A DNA stretch of 64,000 nt from Methylophaga muralis (GTDB taxonomy: Bacteria > Pseudomonadota > Gammaproteobacteria > Nitrosococcales > Methylophagaceae): assembly GCF_001720165.1 (NCBI RefSeq), contig NZ_MCRI01000013.1, positions 1-64,000 of the forward strand. Reading direction: 5' to 3'. The position numbers and the translations under genes are program-made. Below, one piece after another: positions 19,236 to 28,491 of the stretch. The notes beneath the pieces were generated by a model. The model searched no databases. It was not told where the DNA came from and saw only the letters and a list, made by a program, of their open reading frames with translations. Each line of letters starts with the position of its first letter. Position 1 is the stretch's first letter.

Positions 19236-20003
19236 ATGAATCAATTAAAAGCCGTTATATTCGACGTAGATGGAACCCTTGCTGAAACCGAGCGTAGTGG
19301 TCATCGAATTGCGTTCAATCGCGCATTTGCCGAGGCGAGTCTGGATTGGTGTTGGGATGAACAGTTTTATGGACAATTATTGGCGATAACAGGCGGTAAA
19401 GAACGTATCCAGTACTATCTGGAAAATTTTCATTTGCAGTGTGGTTTTGCCGGTGATCATCGCGACATGATTGCTAAACTACACACTGATAAAAACAGGC
19501 ACTATGCTGGCTTGCTGGAAAGTCAGACGATCCAGCTACGTCCCGGTGTGAAAAGATTGATAGAGGAATTACGAGCTGCTGGAGTCAGACTGGCTATTTC
19601 CACCACATCAACTCCAGAGAATGTAACAGGTTTAATTAAAGCAACGATGGGGGAAGGTGCTTTAGACTGGTTTGATTGCATTGCAGCGGGTGATATTGTG
19701 CCCGTGAAAAAACCTGCCCCAGATATTTATCACTATTGTCTGCAACAATTGCAATTGGATGCTAAAGAATGTTTGGCAATAGAAGATTCAGCCAATGGTT
19801 TGCAGGCCGCTGTTGGAGCAGGCATAAGCACATTGGTGACTATTAATTCCTATACCGCCGAAGAGGATTTCAACCAGGCAGTGTGTGTTGTGGATCAGCT
19901 TGGCGAAGCTGATTCTCCCTGCAAAATAATCGCTGGCTCACCGATCAATACGAGTTATATCACTGCTCAAACCATTCAGGATTTACATGCCAAAGCAAAT
20001 TAA
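19236..20003 (+). CDS. HAD-superfamily sugar phosphatase, CbbY-like
   Basis: 255 aa. HAD motifs are FDVDGTLAETE (I, nucleophile Asp and acid/base Asp), STTST (II), the lysine in VPVKKPAPDIY (III) and IEDSANGLQAA (IV). The DVDGTLAETE start and the helical cap are like CbbY, which in autotrophs dephosphorylates xylulose-1,5-bisphosphate, an inhibitor of Rubisco. No cbb operon is near, so the true substrate may be another sugar phosphate. It overlaps the next gene by 17 nt, as the first gene of a three-gene set. Confidence 0.85.
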   Translation: MNQLKAVIFDVDGTLAETERSGHRIAFNRAFAEASLDWCWDEQFYGQLLAITGGKERIQYYLENFHLQCGFAGDHRDMIAKLHTDKNRHYAGLLESQTIQLRPGVKRLIEELRAAGVRLAISTTSTPENVTGLIKATMGEGALDWFDCIAAGDIVPVKKPAPDIYHYCLQQLQLDAKECLAIEDSANGLQAAVGAGISTLVTINSYTAEEDFNQAVCVVDQLGEADSPCKIIAGSPINTSYITAQTIQDLHAKAN

Positions 20004-21174
20004 CATAACTCAACGCGCGCTGGATATTAAACCGTTTCAGGTGATGGATATTTTATCGCAAGGTAAGGTGCTGCAAGCTCAGGGCAGGGATATTATTCAC
20101 CTGGAAATTGGGGAGCCGGATTTTCAAACGCCGCAGCCTATTATTGATGCTGCAATTGCTTCATTAAAAAACGGTGATACGTTTTACACACCATCATTAG
20201 GCTTGATGGCATTACGCGAAAAAATAGCCGGCTGGTATCAACAGCAATATGGGCTTGCCATTTCACCACGACGAATAGTCATTACCCCTGGGGCTTCAGG
20301 CGCATTACTTCTGGTGATGGGGGCATTATTAGAAGCAGGCAAGCATCTATTAATGACCGATCCGGGTTATCCCTGTAACCGGCATTTTGCTCGTTTTGTA
20401 GAAGCCTCTGCCGTTTCTGTGCCGGTGGGTGCCGATACGGCTTACCAATTATCCCCAGAACATATTGAAAAATATTGGAATCAGGACACGCAAATAGCCC
20501 TCGTTGCTACACCTTCTAACCCTACCGGAACCATTATTGATAAAGACGGCTTAAAAGCCCTCTCAGAGGCCGTTAACGCAAAGCGGGGACTATTAGTTGT
20601 TGATGAGATTTATCATGGACTGAATTACGATGGCGTACATTTGCCTTCCATCCTGGAAGTCGATGATGAAGCGATAGTCATTAATAGTTTTTCCAAATTC
20701 TTTGGCATGACCGGTTGGCGATTGGGATGGTTAGTGGTGCCGGAAAGTCTCGAACCAGTGATGGATCGCTTGGCACAAAATCTTTTTCTGGCCGCACCAA
20801 CAACCGCTCAACATGCTGCATTGACTGCATTTGAACAGGAGAGTCTGGCGATTCTCGAACAACGCCGCCAAGCATTTGAAAAACGCCGAGATATATTGCT
20901 ACCGGCATTGCAATCATTGGGTTTTTCCATTCCGGTGAAACCGCAAGGCGCGTTTTATATTTATGCAGACTGTAGCAAATTATTGAATGACAAAATCCCA
21001 AATGGCATGGCGTTATCTAAATATCTTCTCAGCGAAGCAGGGGTGGCGATTACGCCAGGTAATGACTTCGGTTTACATCTTGCCGATCAACATGTGCGAT
21101 TTGCCTATACCACAGATGAAGCTCGTTTAATTCAGGCTGTCGAACGGATTCATGCTGCGTTGAATAAATTATAG
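19987..21174 (+). CDS. class I/II pyridoxal-phosphate aminotransferase
   Basis: 395 aa, fold type I. Motifs are LEIGEPDFQTP near the N-terminus, ATPSNPTG, VVDEIYHGLNYDG, the PLP lysine in NSFSKFFGMTGWRLGW and the substrate arginine region HVRFAYTT. It resembles aspartate- and alanine-type aminotransferases; the amino donor cannot be read from sequence. The ATG lies inside the end of the CbbY-like gene, and a methyltransferase follows 15 bp after its stop, so the three are probably one operon. Confidence 0.9.
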   Translation: MPKQINITQRALDIKPFQVMDILSQGKVLQAQGRDIIHLEIGEPDFQTPQPIIDAAIASLKNGDTFYTPSLGLMALREKIAGWYQQQYGLAISPRRIVITPGASGALLLVMGALLEAGKHLLMTDPGYPCNRHFARFVEASAVSVPVGADTAYQLSPEHIEKYWNQDTQIALVATPSNPTGTIIDKDGLKALSEAVNAKRGLLVVDEIYHGLNYDGVHLPSILEVDDEAIVINSFSKFFGMTGWRLGWLVVPESLEPVMDRLAQNLFLAAPTTAQHAALTAFEQESLAILEQRRQAFEKRRDILLPALQSLGFSIPVKPQGAFYIYADCSKLLNDKIPNGMALSKYLLSEAGVAITPGNDFGLHLADQHVRFAYTTDEARLIQAVERIHAALNKL

Positions 21175-21189
21175 TGTGATAAACCACAG

Positions 21190-21804
21190 ATGAAACCAAA
21201 ACAAGTCGCCGAAAGTTATGATCAGATTGCTGATGTGTGGAACAGCGACAGCTTTAACCGCGACAATGGCATCAAACAACATGAAAGGGCTATCGCATTT
21301 GTAAAACATAAATCCACAGCTCTGGATATTGGTTGTGGTGCAAGTGGACGTATTTTAGATTTGTTTATGAGTCACGGCTTTAACGCTGAAGGGCTGGATA
21401 TCTCAACCAAAATGCTCGAATTGGCTCGTAAAAGACATCCGCAAACGATTTTTCATCATGCTGATATCTGTGAATGGCAGTTTACTCAGCAATACGATTT
21501 TATTTCAGCCTGGGATAGCATTTGGCATTTACCGTTAAATCAGCAGCAACCGGTTTTGAACAAGTTGATTGATGCTTTGACACCCGGTGGCGTTTTGATT
21601 TTTACCACTGGTGCGATGGATACAGCGTCTGAGAAAACTGATTCCGTAATGGGGCCACCGATGTATTACAGCGTGTTAGGCATCCCCGATACGCTTAGAC
21701 TGATTGATAAAGCTGGAGCGGTATGTCGGCATCTTGAATATGATCAATATCCCGAATTACATCTCTATTTGATTATGCAGAAAAGAGACGAGCCAACTGC
21801 TTAA
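21190..21804 (+). CDS. class I SAM-dependent methyltransferase
   Basis: 204 aa. SAM-binding motif I is ALDIGCGASGRIL. Motif II/acidic loop is AEGLDISTKMLELA, then HHADICEW and, after a strand, ALTPGGVLIFTTG. The N-terminus VAESYDQIADVWNS is typical of Methyltransf_11/25 proteins acting on small molecules. The substrate is unknown. It is last in the CbbY/aminotransferase/methyltransferase row and is convergent with opgH. Confidence 0.88.
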   Translation: MKPKQVAESYDQIADVWNSDSFNRDNGIKQHERAIAFVKHKSTALDIGCGASGRILDLFMSHGFNAEGLDISTKMLELARKRHPQTIFHHADICEWQFTQQYDFISAWDSIWHLPLNQQQPVLNKLIDALTPGGVLIFTTGAMDTASEKTDSVMGPPMYYSVLGIPDTLRLIDKAGAVCRHLEYDQYPELHLYLIMQKRDEPTA

Positions 21805-21846
21805 ACTTAGTTTATTTACTTAACTAAACAGAATTAAATTGGCTCG
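21789..21846. repeat. nested inverted repeat between the methyltransferase gene and opgH
   Basis: Outer arms CGAGCCAA (21789-21796) and TTGGCTCG (21839-21846), with inner arms TTAGTT (21807-21812) and AACTAA (21822-21827). It begins inside the methyltransferase 3' end and lies between two convergent genes. It may act as a Rho-type or bidirectional stop, although no T-run follows. Confidence 0.4.
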
Positions 21847-21864
21847 ATGTACTGGATTTAACAA

Positions 21865-24021
21865 TTAAACAACTTGTTTAAGAAACGAGTGTTCAAGACT
21901 TTTCAGTTGTTGCAAACAATCTCGTTGACTTAAAAATGCCATTGATTCTGCTGGTTCCAGCCAAGTCTCAAGTTGCTGCATACTCTCGGCATGACGCACT
22001 TTCCATTCCGCCAGAATACGGGGTGGGTGAAATACCGGGCGTTGTCCAGCATCGTCCGGCAGCTGGGCGATATGCCATTTACAAAGCTGTGGATCATTTA
22101 GCAAGCGGATAAAGGCATGTTGCTTGGGCTGATCAGAAAGTTGAGACAGCTGTGCTTCCAATGCTTTGATAATCGGTGCTGGATGTTTCTCTTCGGGTGC
22201 CCGTAACAGACCTAACCATTTGATTAACTTGCTGCGCCGGGCGCCGCCGCTTATCCAGGATAACGGGATGGATAACATCAACCCTCCGGTAATCGGTAAC
22301 AACCAATAAAATAATTCTTTACTGAGTACTAACGAGATAACCGCGAGAATAATACCGAAGATAGTATGACCAATATGAGCACGGGCAACCGATGCCCAGT
22401 TTAAGGCACCATCATCGCGTGATTGAGGCATCCAGCCACTGTCTTTACCTCTAAAGATACCAACCACCACGCCAAATTGATGCACCATCAGAATGGGTGC
22501 GTATAAAGCCGACATGATCATTTCCAGCAGGGTGCTCAAGGTCAACAGAATTGGACCACCAAATTGCATACAACGAGGAATATTGATTAGTGCTGCAAAC
22601 CAGCCAAATACTTTTGGTGCAATAACAATAGCCATCGAAACAATAAATAAGTTTAAAGCCCGTTCCGAGTCAAATACCGGCCAGGTAGGGAACAGTGACG
22701 GATTAGCAAAATATTCAGGGCGAACATAGGTTGCTTGTACAGCGATAGCTAAACCGACAACAATTAACGATAACCAGAAAACCGCACTTAAATAAGACAT
22801 TAGTCCCGAAAATATATGCAAACGAGTAGGCAGAACAAACCCCTGAGCGAACATAAACGGCGTATGTTGCAGGTTTCCCTGACACCAACGGCGATCTCGA
22901 ATCATCACATCAATCAACGACGGTGGGGATTCCTCAAAAGTTGCTTGAATATCAGTGTCAAAGCGAACGCCCCAACCTGCACGACGTAATAAGGCCGCTT
23001 CAATAAAATCGTGACTTAATACATGCCCACCGAATGGAGGTTTACCGGGCAAAATCGGCAGATGAGATGACTCGGCGAATGCTCGGGTGCGAATGATGGC
23101 GTTATGCCCCCAAAAATTGGAAGACAAACCATGCCAGGCAGATAAGCCTTCAGCGTAAATTGGGCCAAAACAATGGTTAGCAAATTGCTGTAAACGCCCA
23201 TACAACGTGTTTGCTTTGATGATAGTTGGTAACGTCTGTATTAAACCTACCCCAGGAGACGCCGCCATCCGTTGGGACAATTTAAGCATGCACTCACCGC
23301 TCATCACACTATCGGCATCTAAAACAATCATTGCTTCATAAGCGCCGCCCCAGCGTTGCACCCAATCACCGATATTGCCGGCTTTACGTTCAGAATTATT
23401 CTGACGGCGACGATAGTAGACCGGGCAACCGGATTCGTCTTTGTTGACTAGATCCAGAAAAGCCTGTTCTTCGGCAATCCAGGCATCTGCTTTATTGGTG
23501 TCGCTCAGGATAAAAAAGGCAAACTTACCGGGCGCTTTGTTTAATATATCTTCGCGCATAACTTTAAGCGCAGCTTTAATTCTTATCGGATCTTCGTTAT
23601 AGATGGGCAACAAAATCGCGGTGGTAAAATCAGCTTCTCGCTCAGCTTGTCTTATCAGCCTTGGTTTGAGATGAAGTAAAAAACCCAACAAGGCTTGGGC
23701 AAAAGCAAACGATACCCAGAGAAAGTTAATACTGAACAGAATTAAGAACAACCACTGTAGGTAAGTAACGTTATTGGTGGTACTTAAAACACCATATATT
23801 TCGGTAATACCGTAATACGATAATCCCAGCATCACGGCGAGTACGAATAATCTGGAAACTAAGGTTCTTAGGATATAAAAGAATGTCCGTTGATTATGAC
23901 GCATCGACAAACCCTGTTCGTATACGCCATGCCGAGGCATGGATAATGGCGACTCAGGGGGCAGAGCACGTTCATAAGCGATGCTCTTTTCATTATTGTC
24001 AGTCAATAACTCAACGCTCAT
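21865..24021 (-). CDS. opgH: glucans biosynthesis glucosyltransferase OpgH (MdoH)
   Basis: Inner membrane GT2 enzyme that polymerises the beta-1,2-linked backbone of osmoregulated periplasmic glucans from UDP-glucose. 718 aa from the ATG at 24021, which overlaps the opgG stop as ATGA. The frame also stays open to 24051. Two N-terminal membrane segments (about 55-125) precede the cytoplasmic GT2 domain with LPIYNED, LSDTN, VLDADS and RDRRWCQGN (QxxRW-type). Several membrane helices follow. It is shorter than E. coli OpgH (847 aa), mainly at the N-terminus, where E. coli carries the extra region implicated in FtsZ control. Confidence 0.93.
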   Translation of the reverse strand: MSVELLTDNNEKSIAYERALPPESPLSMPRHGVYEQGLSMRHNQRTFFYILRTLVSRLFVLAVMLGLSYYGITEIYGVLSTTNNVTYLQWLFLILFSINFLWVSFAFAQALLGFLLHLKPRLIRQAEREADFTTAILLPIYNEDPIRIKAALKVMREDILNKAPGKFAFFILSDTNKADAWIAEEQAFLDLVNKDESGCPVYYRRRQNNSERKAGNIGDWVQRWGGAYEAMIVLDADSVMSGECMLKLSQRMAASPGVGLIQTLPTIIKANTLYGRLQQFANHCFGPIYAEGLSAWHGLSSNFWGHNAIIRTRAFAESSHLPILPGKPPFGGHVLSHDFIEAALLRRAGWGVRFDTDIQATFEESPPSLIDVMIRDRRWCQGNLQHTPFMFAQGFVLPTRLHIFSGLMSYLSAVFWLSLIVVGLAIAVQATYVRPEYFANPSLFPTWPVFDSERALNLFIVSMAIVIAPKVFGWFAALINIPRCMQFGGPILLTLSTLLEMIMSALYAPILMVHQFGVVVGIFRGKDSGWMPQSRDDGALNWASVARAHIGHTIFGIILAVISLVLSKELFYWLLPITGGLMLSIPLSWISGGARRSKLIKWLGLLRAPEEKHPAPIIKALEAQLSQLSDQPKQHAFIRLLNDPQLCKWHIAQLPDDAGQRPVFHPPRILAEWKVRHAESMQQLETWLEPAESMAFLSQRDCLQQLKSLEHSFLKQVV

Positions 24022-25598
24022 AAAGAATTGTTCCAGTCTCTGCTTAACCATCTGTAAAGCCAGGTTGGTGCAGCTTGTTTATCACCTTTATTAAGTTGCA
24101 CTCGTAACTCTGCAACATCAGCATCTTGAGAATCAAACGATATCACTACTCGTGCACCGTTAATATGAGGGTTTGCTTCGAGCCGACTTTCTAAGATCTT
24201 GCCCTGACTAATACTGGCAATAACATCAATATTTTCAATGTCATCGCTGTTGATGTTGCTGTAATCAATCAATATTTCTTTGTTTTTATCGAATAATTTC
24301 AGTCCACTAGCGCTGCCGACAATACGGGGTCTATTTTTATTGGTAGGCACATCATCAGGAGATGTTAAGGTATAGGCAAACTCAAACGGTTCGCCTTTTT
24401 TCAGGCCATTTTCTGGTTTCCAGTAGGCAACAATATTGTCGTTTTCTTCCGAGGCTGATGGTATCTCAACCAGTTCAACCTGACCTTTGCCCCAGTCACC
24501 CACCGGTTCTATCCATGCTGAAGGACGCTGATGATAATTGGCTTCAAGATCCTGATAATAAGCAAAATTACGATTACGCTGAATCAAACCAAAGCCCTTC
24601 GGGTTCTCATCTATAAATGCACTTATCTGCAACGTCTGCGGATTGTTCAACGGACGCCAGATACGTTCACCTTGGCCATTACGCATTTGTAAGCCTTCTG
24701 AGTCATGAACAGCCGGGCGATAATCCAGTTGATCAGGGCGATCCATGCCACCATGCATAAACATTGATGTTAATGGCGCAAGGCCGACGTGTTTGACATC
24801 TGTGCGAGGAAACAGAATGGCCTGAACATCCACCTTGCTGGGGGAGCCAGGATGTATTCCAAAGCGATAGGCTCCGGTGACACTTTTACTATCCAGTAAG
24901 GCATGGACAACGATGGCATTCTGTTTTGAGGATGGCCGTTCAATCCAGAAACGTTTAAAAATTGGAAACTCTTCACCTTTTGGTTGTCCGACATCAATCG
25001 CCAAGCCACGCGCAGAAATTCCATAAAGCTGGCCCTTGGAGACGACGCGGAAATAACTGGCCCCTTGGAACACAATAAATTCATCCTGATAATCAGCATT
25101 ATTCAGAGGATAGTGGAGGCGCAAACCCGCATATTTACCTACTTCAGTCAGTTTTTTGCCGATGATTTCATTGGGTACACGAAATGAATTTTCTGAGAGC
25201 TCAAGCGGAAAAGACTTTCCTGCTTCAACCACATCAATATCGATTAAATCCTGGTAGAGAAATCCGGGGGCAAATAATTGCACCGAAAATTTAGTGGGAG
25301 TTCCTCCCCAAATTGCCGCATTTTCCAGAAAATTGATTTGCCGATAGGTGGAATAATCCAACTTTTTTAATTCTTCTGGAGCAGTTTTTGGTTGTTTAAA
25401 CGGTTCTTCAGCAAGCTTGCGAGCATATTCAATAACTGTGTCATGTGAAAAAGCTGTGCCGTCGACCTGTTCGTTAGATGTTTCAGCAAAAGTGGCACTT
25501 AAAAAAAGACTGGTAAATATAACGATAATGAGTCTGGAAAAGCTCATTAGTGATTGTGGTAACGCGAAATTTTGCTGTAGAGATAATTTACTCAACAT
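24018..25598 (-). CDS. opgG: glucan biosynthesis protein OpgG (MdoG)
   Basis: Periplasmic protein needed for maturation of osmoregulated periplasmic glucans. 526 aa from the ATG at 25598, chosen because AAAGGA lies about 9 nt upstream. The frame is open 24 codons further. A signal peptide (hydrophobic run LIIVIFTSLFLSATFA, cleavage before ETSN) has a longer than usual N-region of about 20 residues; an ATG at 25547 would give a conventional one. Family landmarks are YRQINFLENAAIWG, FQGASYFRVVSKGQLYGISARGLAID and FMHGG. opgG comes first and opgH second, as in enterobacteria. Confidence 0.93.
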   Translation of the reverse strand: MLSKLSLQQNFALPQSLMSFSRLIIVIFTSLFLSATFAETSNEQVDGTAFSHDTVIEYARKLAEEPFKQPKTAPEELKKLDYSTYRQINFLENAAIWGGTPTKFSVQLFAPGFLYQDLIDIDVVEAGKSFPLELSENSFRVPNEIIGKKLTEVGKYAGLRLHYPLNNADYQDEFIVFQGASYFRVVSKGQLYGISARGLAIDVGQPKGEEFPIFKRFWIERPSSKQNAIVVHALLDSKSVTGAYRFGIHPGSPSKVDVQAILFPRTDVKHVGLAPLTSMFMHGGMDRPDQLDYRPAVHDSEGLQMRNGQGERIWRPLNNPQTLQISAFIDENPKGFGLIQRNRNFAYYQDLEANYHQRPSAWIEPVGDWGKGQVELVEIPSASEENDNIVAYWKPENGLKKGEPFEFAYTLTSPDDVPTNKNRPRIVGSASGLKLFDKNKEILIDYSNINSDDIENIDVIASISQGKILESRLEANPHINGARVVISFDSQDADVAELRVQLNKGDKQAAPTWLYRWLSRDWNNSL

Positions 25599-25804
25599 GC
25601 AGCTAAATCCTTTAAATACGGAATCAAAATGGGATAGATCTCGGGAAGGCTCTTGTCTGACCAAGAACAATTAATCATTAGCTACTATTTCAGTTTGGGC
25701 ATGACGTCACAATAACTTGAGTTAATCATAACTAACGCTATTTAATATGCTAAACCAAACCAGAAAATTCTTCTCCACTATTATTTTTTTGCCAGGTAAT
25801 CACG

Positions 25805-26008
25805 ATGGATAACAAAAATGACATTACTGAAAATATTGATGAAGTAATTTGTGATTGCAGTGGTACTACGCGGGGGAAAATTATCAGCCTGGTAGAACAG
25901 GGCATTGTAGACACGGATACCATCTCACGAAAAACCGGCGCAATTTCAGGATGTGGTTCCTGTGATCACGAGATCGAATTATTGCTGGATGAATTGGTTT
26001 TTAAATAG
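25805..26008 (+). CDS. Bfd-like [2Fe-2S]-binding protein
   Basis: 67 aa with the Fer2_BFD pattern C16-x-C18 ... C50-x2-C53 (VICDCSGTT and SGCGSCDHEI). Bacterioferritin-associated ferredoxin delivers electrons to release iron from bacterioferritin. This small protein may do that or serve as a related Fe-S sensor domain; bacterioferritin itself is not in the window. It stands alone on the plus strand, facing a TonB-dependent receptor across a shared terminator, which is consistent with an iron-related locus. A weak TTGAGT/TTTAAT promoter with an AGTTA-N4-TAACT repeat lies around 25718-25745. Confidence 0.82.
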   Translation: MDNKNDITENIDEVICDCSGTTRGKIISLVEQGIVDTDTISRKTGAISGCGSCDHEIELLLDELVFK

Positions 26009-26023
26009 AAAAGACAAATGTTG

Positions 26024-26064
26024 AAAAATGAGGTGCGACAGAGCTGCCGCACCTCATTTGTTTT
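26024..26064. terminator. bidirectional terminator between the Bfd-like gene and the TonB receptor
   Basis: A perfect 12-bp stem AAATGAGGTGCG/CGCACCTCATTT (26026-26037 with 26048-26059) with a 10-nt loop. T-rich sequence follows on the plus strand and A-rich sequence precedes. It serves both convergent genes. Confidence 0.85.
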
Positions 26065-26068
26065 CAGC

Positions 26069-28165
26069 TTAGAAGCTGTAATCAAAACCAACTTCGAAAG
26101 AACGTTCTGGGCCAACATAAATACCTTGGCGTAAACCAGTAATGTAGAGTTTGTCAGTCAGGTTCTTAACGGCACCGCGCACACGGAACTGCTCACTAAC
26201 TTGATACTGGGCATAAAGATCGTACACAGTATATGAAGGCATTAGGCCGCCCCAGATAGTATTATTATTGGTTACAATTTCAGGAATATCTTTGTCATTC
26301 GCTTCATTGCCATACTGCTCTCCACGGTGATGGGCCGTTAATGAACTGGAGAATTTACCTTGGGTATAGTTTAACGCTACGTTTGCAAGGAATTTAGGTG
26401 AATACGGTAGACGATTACCATCAAATTCTCCTGCTTCAAACTTAGAGTATGGTACCCAGGTTAAATTGGTATCAACACTGAAACCGCCGCCCAATTCGTA
26501 ACCCAAGGCAGCTTCCAAACCATAATGTTTGCTCTCACCTGCATTAGAGCGAGATAAGTTTGGGTCGGAGTTTCCAGTAACAACAAGATTATCGAAATCC
26601 ATATAGAAACCAGTAAGCTCATAAGTCATACGATCTATCTCACCCCGCACACCTAACTCATAGTTCACCGAACGCTCACCGTCCAGCTTCTGGTCTACAA
26701 GGTTGTTATTCTCGCCCACAAGCGAGGTTCCATTAGATGCCGGAGAAAAGGCTTTATAGACACCACCATATAATTGTGCTTCAGGAATCAACTGATAGGT
26801 TGCACCAATACCTGGTAGAACTTCAGTATTATTCGTTTCAACTTTTCCAAGTTGTTGAGGATTTTGAGCAATTAGAACATTGCGTTTTTGCTCGTAAGAT
26901 TCAATACGAATACCCGGAGTAACGGCAAAGCGATCGGTAATTTCAAAGCGGTTTTGAACATAACCCGCCACACTATCAGCCTCATCGCGAAGATATCTGT
27001 TAAGGGTTCCACTCCGATCATTGGCTCTTGTTGCACCAATAGTTTTATCGTCAGACTCTTCCTGCATAAAACGTAAGCCAAACTCAGCTTGGTTACTTAT
27101 ACCAAACAGATTGTGATCCACTGCTAACCGACTCTCAATACCATACCGCTCAAAACTGCGGTTATTACCAGTCAAGTTATCAGAGTACACCCAACGCCCA
27201 GCAGCATTTGAAGCCGCAACGTTTCCCTGCGGAACAGCATAGCGCCAATAGTCACGCGACATGTCACTCCAGTAGGCTAATGTGGTCAGAGTGGCGTTAT
27301 CAGTCAAATGCCATTCATGGTTGACATCAACTGCTCTGCGATCGGTTAGGTAATAATCATCGGGAGCTGGGTTATAGGTTCTGCCAGCTTTGTAATCATT
27401 AAGGAACATGCCACGATAAGATATGTTGGCTTCATTTTCATGGTATGAGTACTTCACACCAAGGCTATGGTTTTCATTTAACTTAGTCCCAGCTTTAACC
27501 AGGATGTCACTCATACGATAACCGCGGTCCATAAACCCATCACTAAGGGCGCGAGTAGCAACAATACCTGCAAAACTATCACCAGATTCTGTGCGACCAC
27601 CAGCTTCTAAAGTGGCTTCACGGGTGTTGAAAGAACCTACACGAGTAGATACATGCACACCGTCATCAGGTGTTTTGGTTATGTAATTGATAACGCCACC
27701 GATAGTGGATGGCCCATAACGTAAAGATGAAGAACCTTTTAATATTTCAATACCTTCCATGCGCTGAATACGCGGATTGAAATAGCGATCATTACCAATA
27801 AACAAACCAGGTGCAACAGGAACACCGTCTTCCAAAATCAAAGATTTAGATTCACTTGCTGAAAGGCCCCGTATACCGATATTGCTTACTACCGCTGATT
27901 CTTCTTCAGTTTTAGCGTTAATACCTGGGACCCGGCGTAAAACGTCTTCTGTTGAAGTGGGTTGGATGCGCTCAATTTCTTCACGGTCGATGAGAACCAC
28001 AGCACCGGTCTGGCGTGAAATACGCTCTTCTTTAGAACCCTCAGTACCCACGACTTGTAATGCAGGCATTTTAAATTGAGTAGTAGTTTGTGTTTCCGCA
28101 TTTGCTGACATTGAAATACTGGCAATTGCCAATGCTTGCATTACATAAAGTGGTTTTAATCTCAT
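26069..28165 (-). CDS. TonB-dependent outer membrane receptor, FecA-like
   Basis: 698 aa from the ATG at 28165, which has AAGGA six bases upstream; a longer in-frame start at 28198 is less likely. Signal peptide about 1-23 (ending SANA/ETQ). The TonB box region is probably around ALQVVGTEG. The plug domain (about 40-160) contains VLRRVPGI, NIGIRGL and GIEILKGSSSLRYGPSTIGGVINYITK. The beta-barrel ends in SFEVGFDYSF with a terminal Phe. The plug looks most like FecA-type iron-chelate receptors, but no sigma-signalling extension and no FecIR pair are seen. The ligand is unknown; ferric chelates are likely from the Bfd-like neighbour and the Fur-like box upstream. Confidence 0.9.
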   Translation of the reverse strand: MRLKPLYVMQALAIASISMSANAETQTTTQFKMPALQVVGTEGSKEERISRQTGAVVLIDREEIERIQPTSTEDVLRRVPGINAKTEEESAVVSNIGIRGLSASESKSLILEDGVPVAPGLFIGNDRYFNPRIQRMEGIEILKGSSSLRYGPSTIGGVINYITKTPDDGVHVSTRVGSFNTREATLEAGGRTESGDSFAGIVATRALSDGFMDRGYRMSDILVKAGTKLNENHSLGVKYSYHENEANISYRGMFLNDYKAGRTYNPAPDDYYLTDRRAVDVNHEWHLTDNATLTTLAYWSDMSRDYWRYAVPQGNVAASNAAGRWVYSDNLTGNNRSFERYGIESRLAVDHNLFGISNQAEFGLRFMQEESDDKTIGATRANDRSGTLNRYLRDEADSVAGYVQNRFEITDRFAVTPGIRIESYEQKRNVLIAQNPQQLGKVETNNTEVLPGIGATYQLIPEAQLYGGVYKAFSPASNGTSLVGENNNLVDQKLDGERSVNYELGVRGEIDRMTYELTGFYMDFDNLVVTGNSDPNLSRSNAGESKHYGLEAALGYELGGGFSVDTNLTWVPYSKFEAGEFDGNRLPYSPKFLANVALNYTQGKFSSSLTAHHRGEQYGNEANDKDIPEIVTNNNTIWGGLMPSYTVYDLYAQYQVSEQFRVRGAVKNLTDKLYITGLRQGIYVGPERSFEVGFDYSF

Positions 28166-28222
28166 TTTCGATCCTTGTAATTTAAATATTTGAAACATGA
28201 TGTTCTGCGTGATGAGTTGCGT

Positions 28223-28267
28223 AATAATAATGCTTCTTATTTAGAAGCGCAATAATAAATGTGGCAA
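28223..28267 (-). promoter_or_regulatory. possible promoter with Fur-like box for the TonB receptor
   Basis: Minus strand: TTGCCA (28267-28262), 17 bp, CTAAAT (28244-28239). The 19 bp at 28223-28241 match the classical Fur box at 12 of 19 positions and overlap the -10/start. A direct repeat GCGYAATAATAA (28219-28230 and 28247-28258, 28 bp apart) and a GCTTCT/AGAAGC hairpin lie in the same stretch. AT-rich sequence makes chance matches fairly common. Confidence 0.35.
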
Positions 28268-28491
28268 GTTTTCCACAATGTATGAATCACGCAACTAGAT
28301 GAGATTTCAACTAGTAAGGAAATTAATTGAAGGGGGGGAATGCTTGGTGCTGCTAACTTCTGCAGTGTTTAGGCTATATTGCCAATGGATGAAGCAATTC
28401 AGACTTTAACCCTGTAAATAAGGTGGTAAATATCTACAAATCATCAGTTCGGATGGTATTTATCCCAACCTTTTTTTCATATGGGCTGCAA
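28268..28491. other. rest of the TonB receptor/cysZ gap, nothing recognised
   Basis: Together with the promoter region this gap is about 325 bp. I looked for a cobalamin or other riboswitch before the receptor gene and found no conserved box, and no terminator for cysZ with a T-run. A G-run (GGGGGGG near 28332) is the only striking base feature. Confidence 0.35.

Noticed and set aside
28166-28491. Cobalamin or other riboswitch before the TonB receptor
   Set aside because: No conserved riboswitch boxes or ordered stems were found in either orientation.
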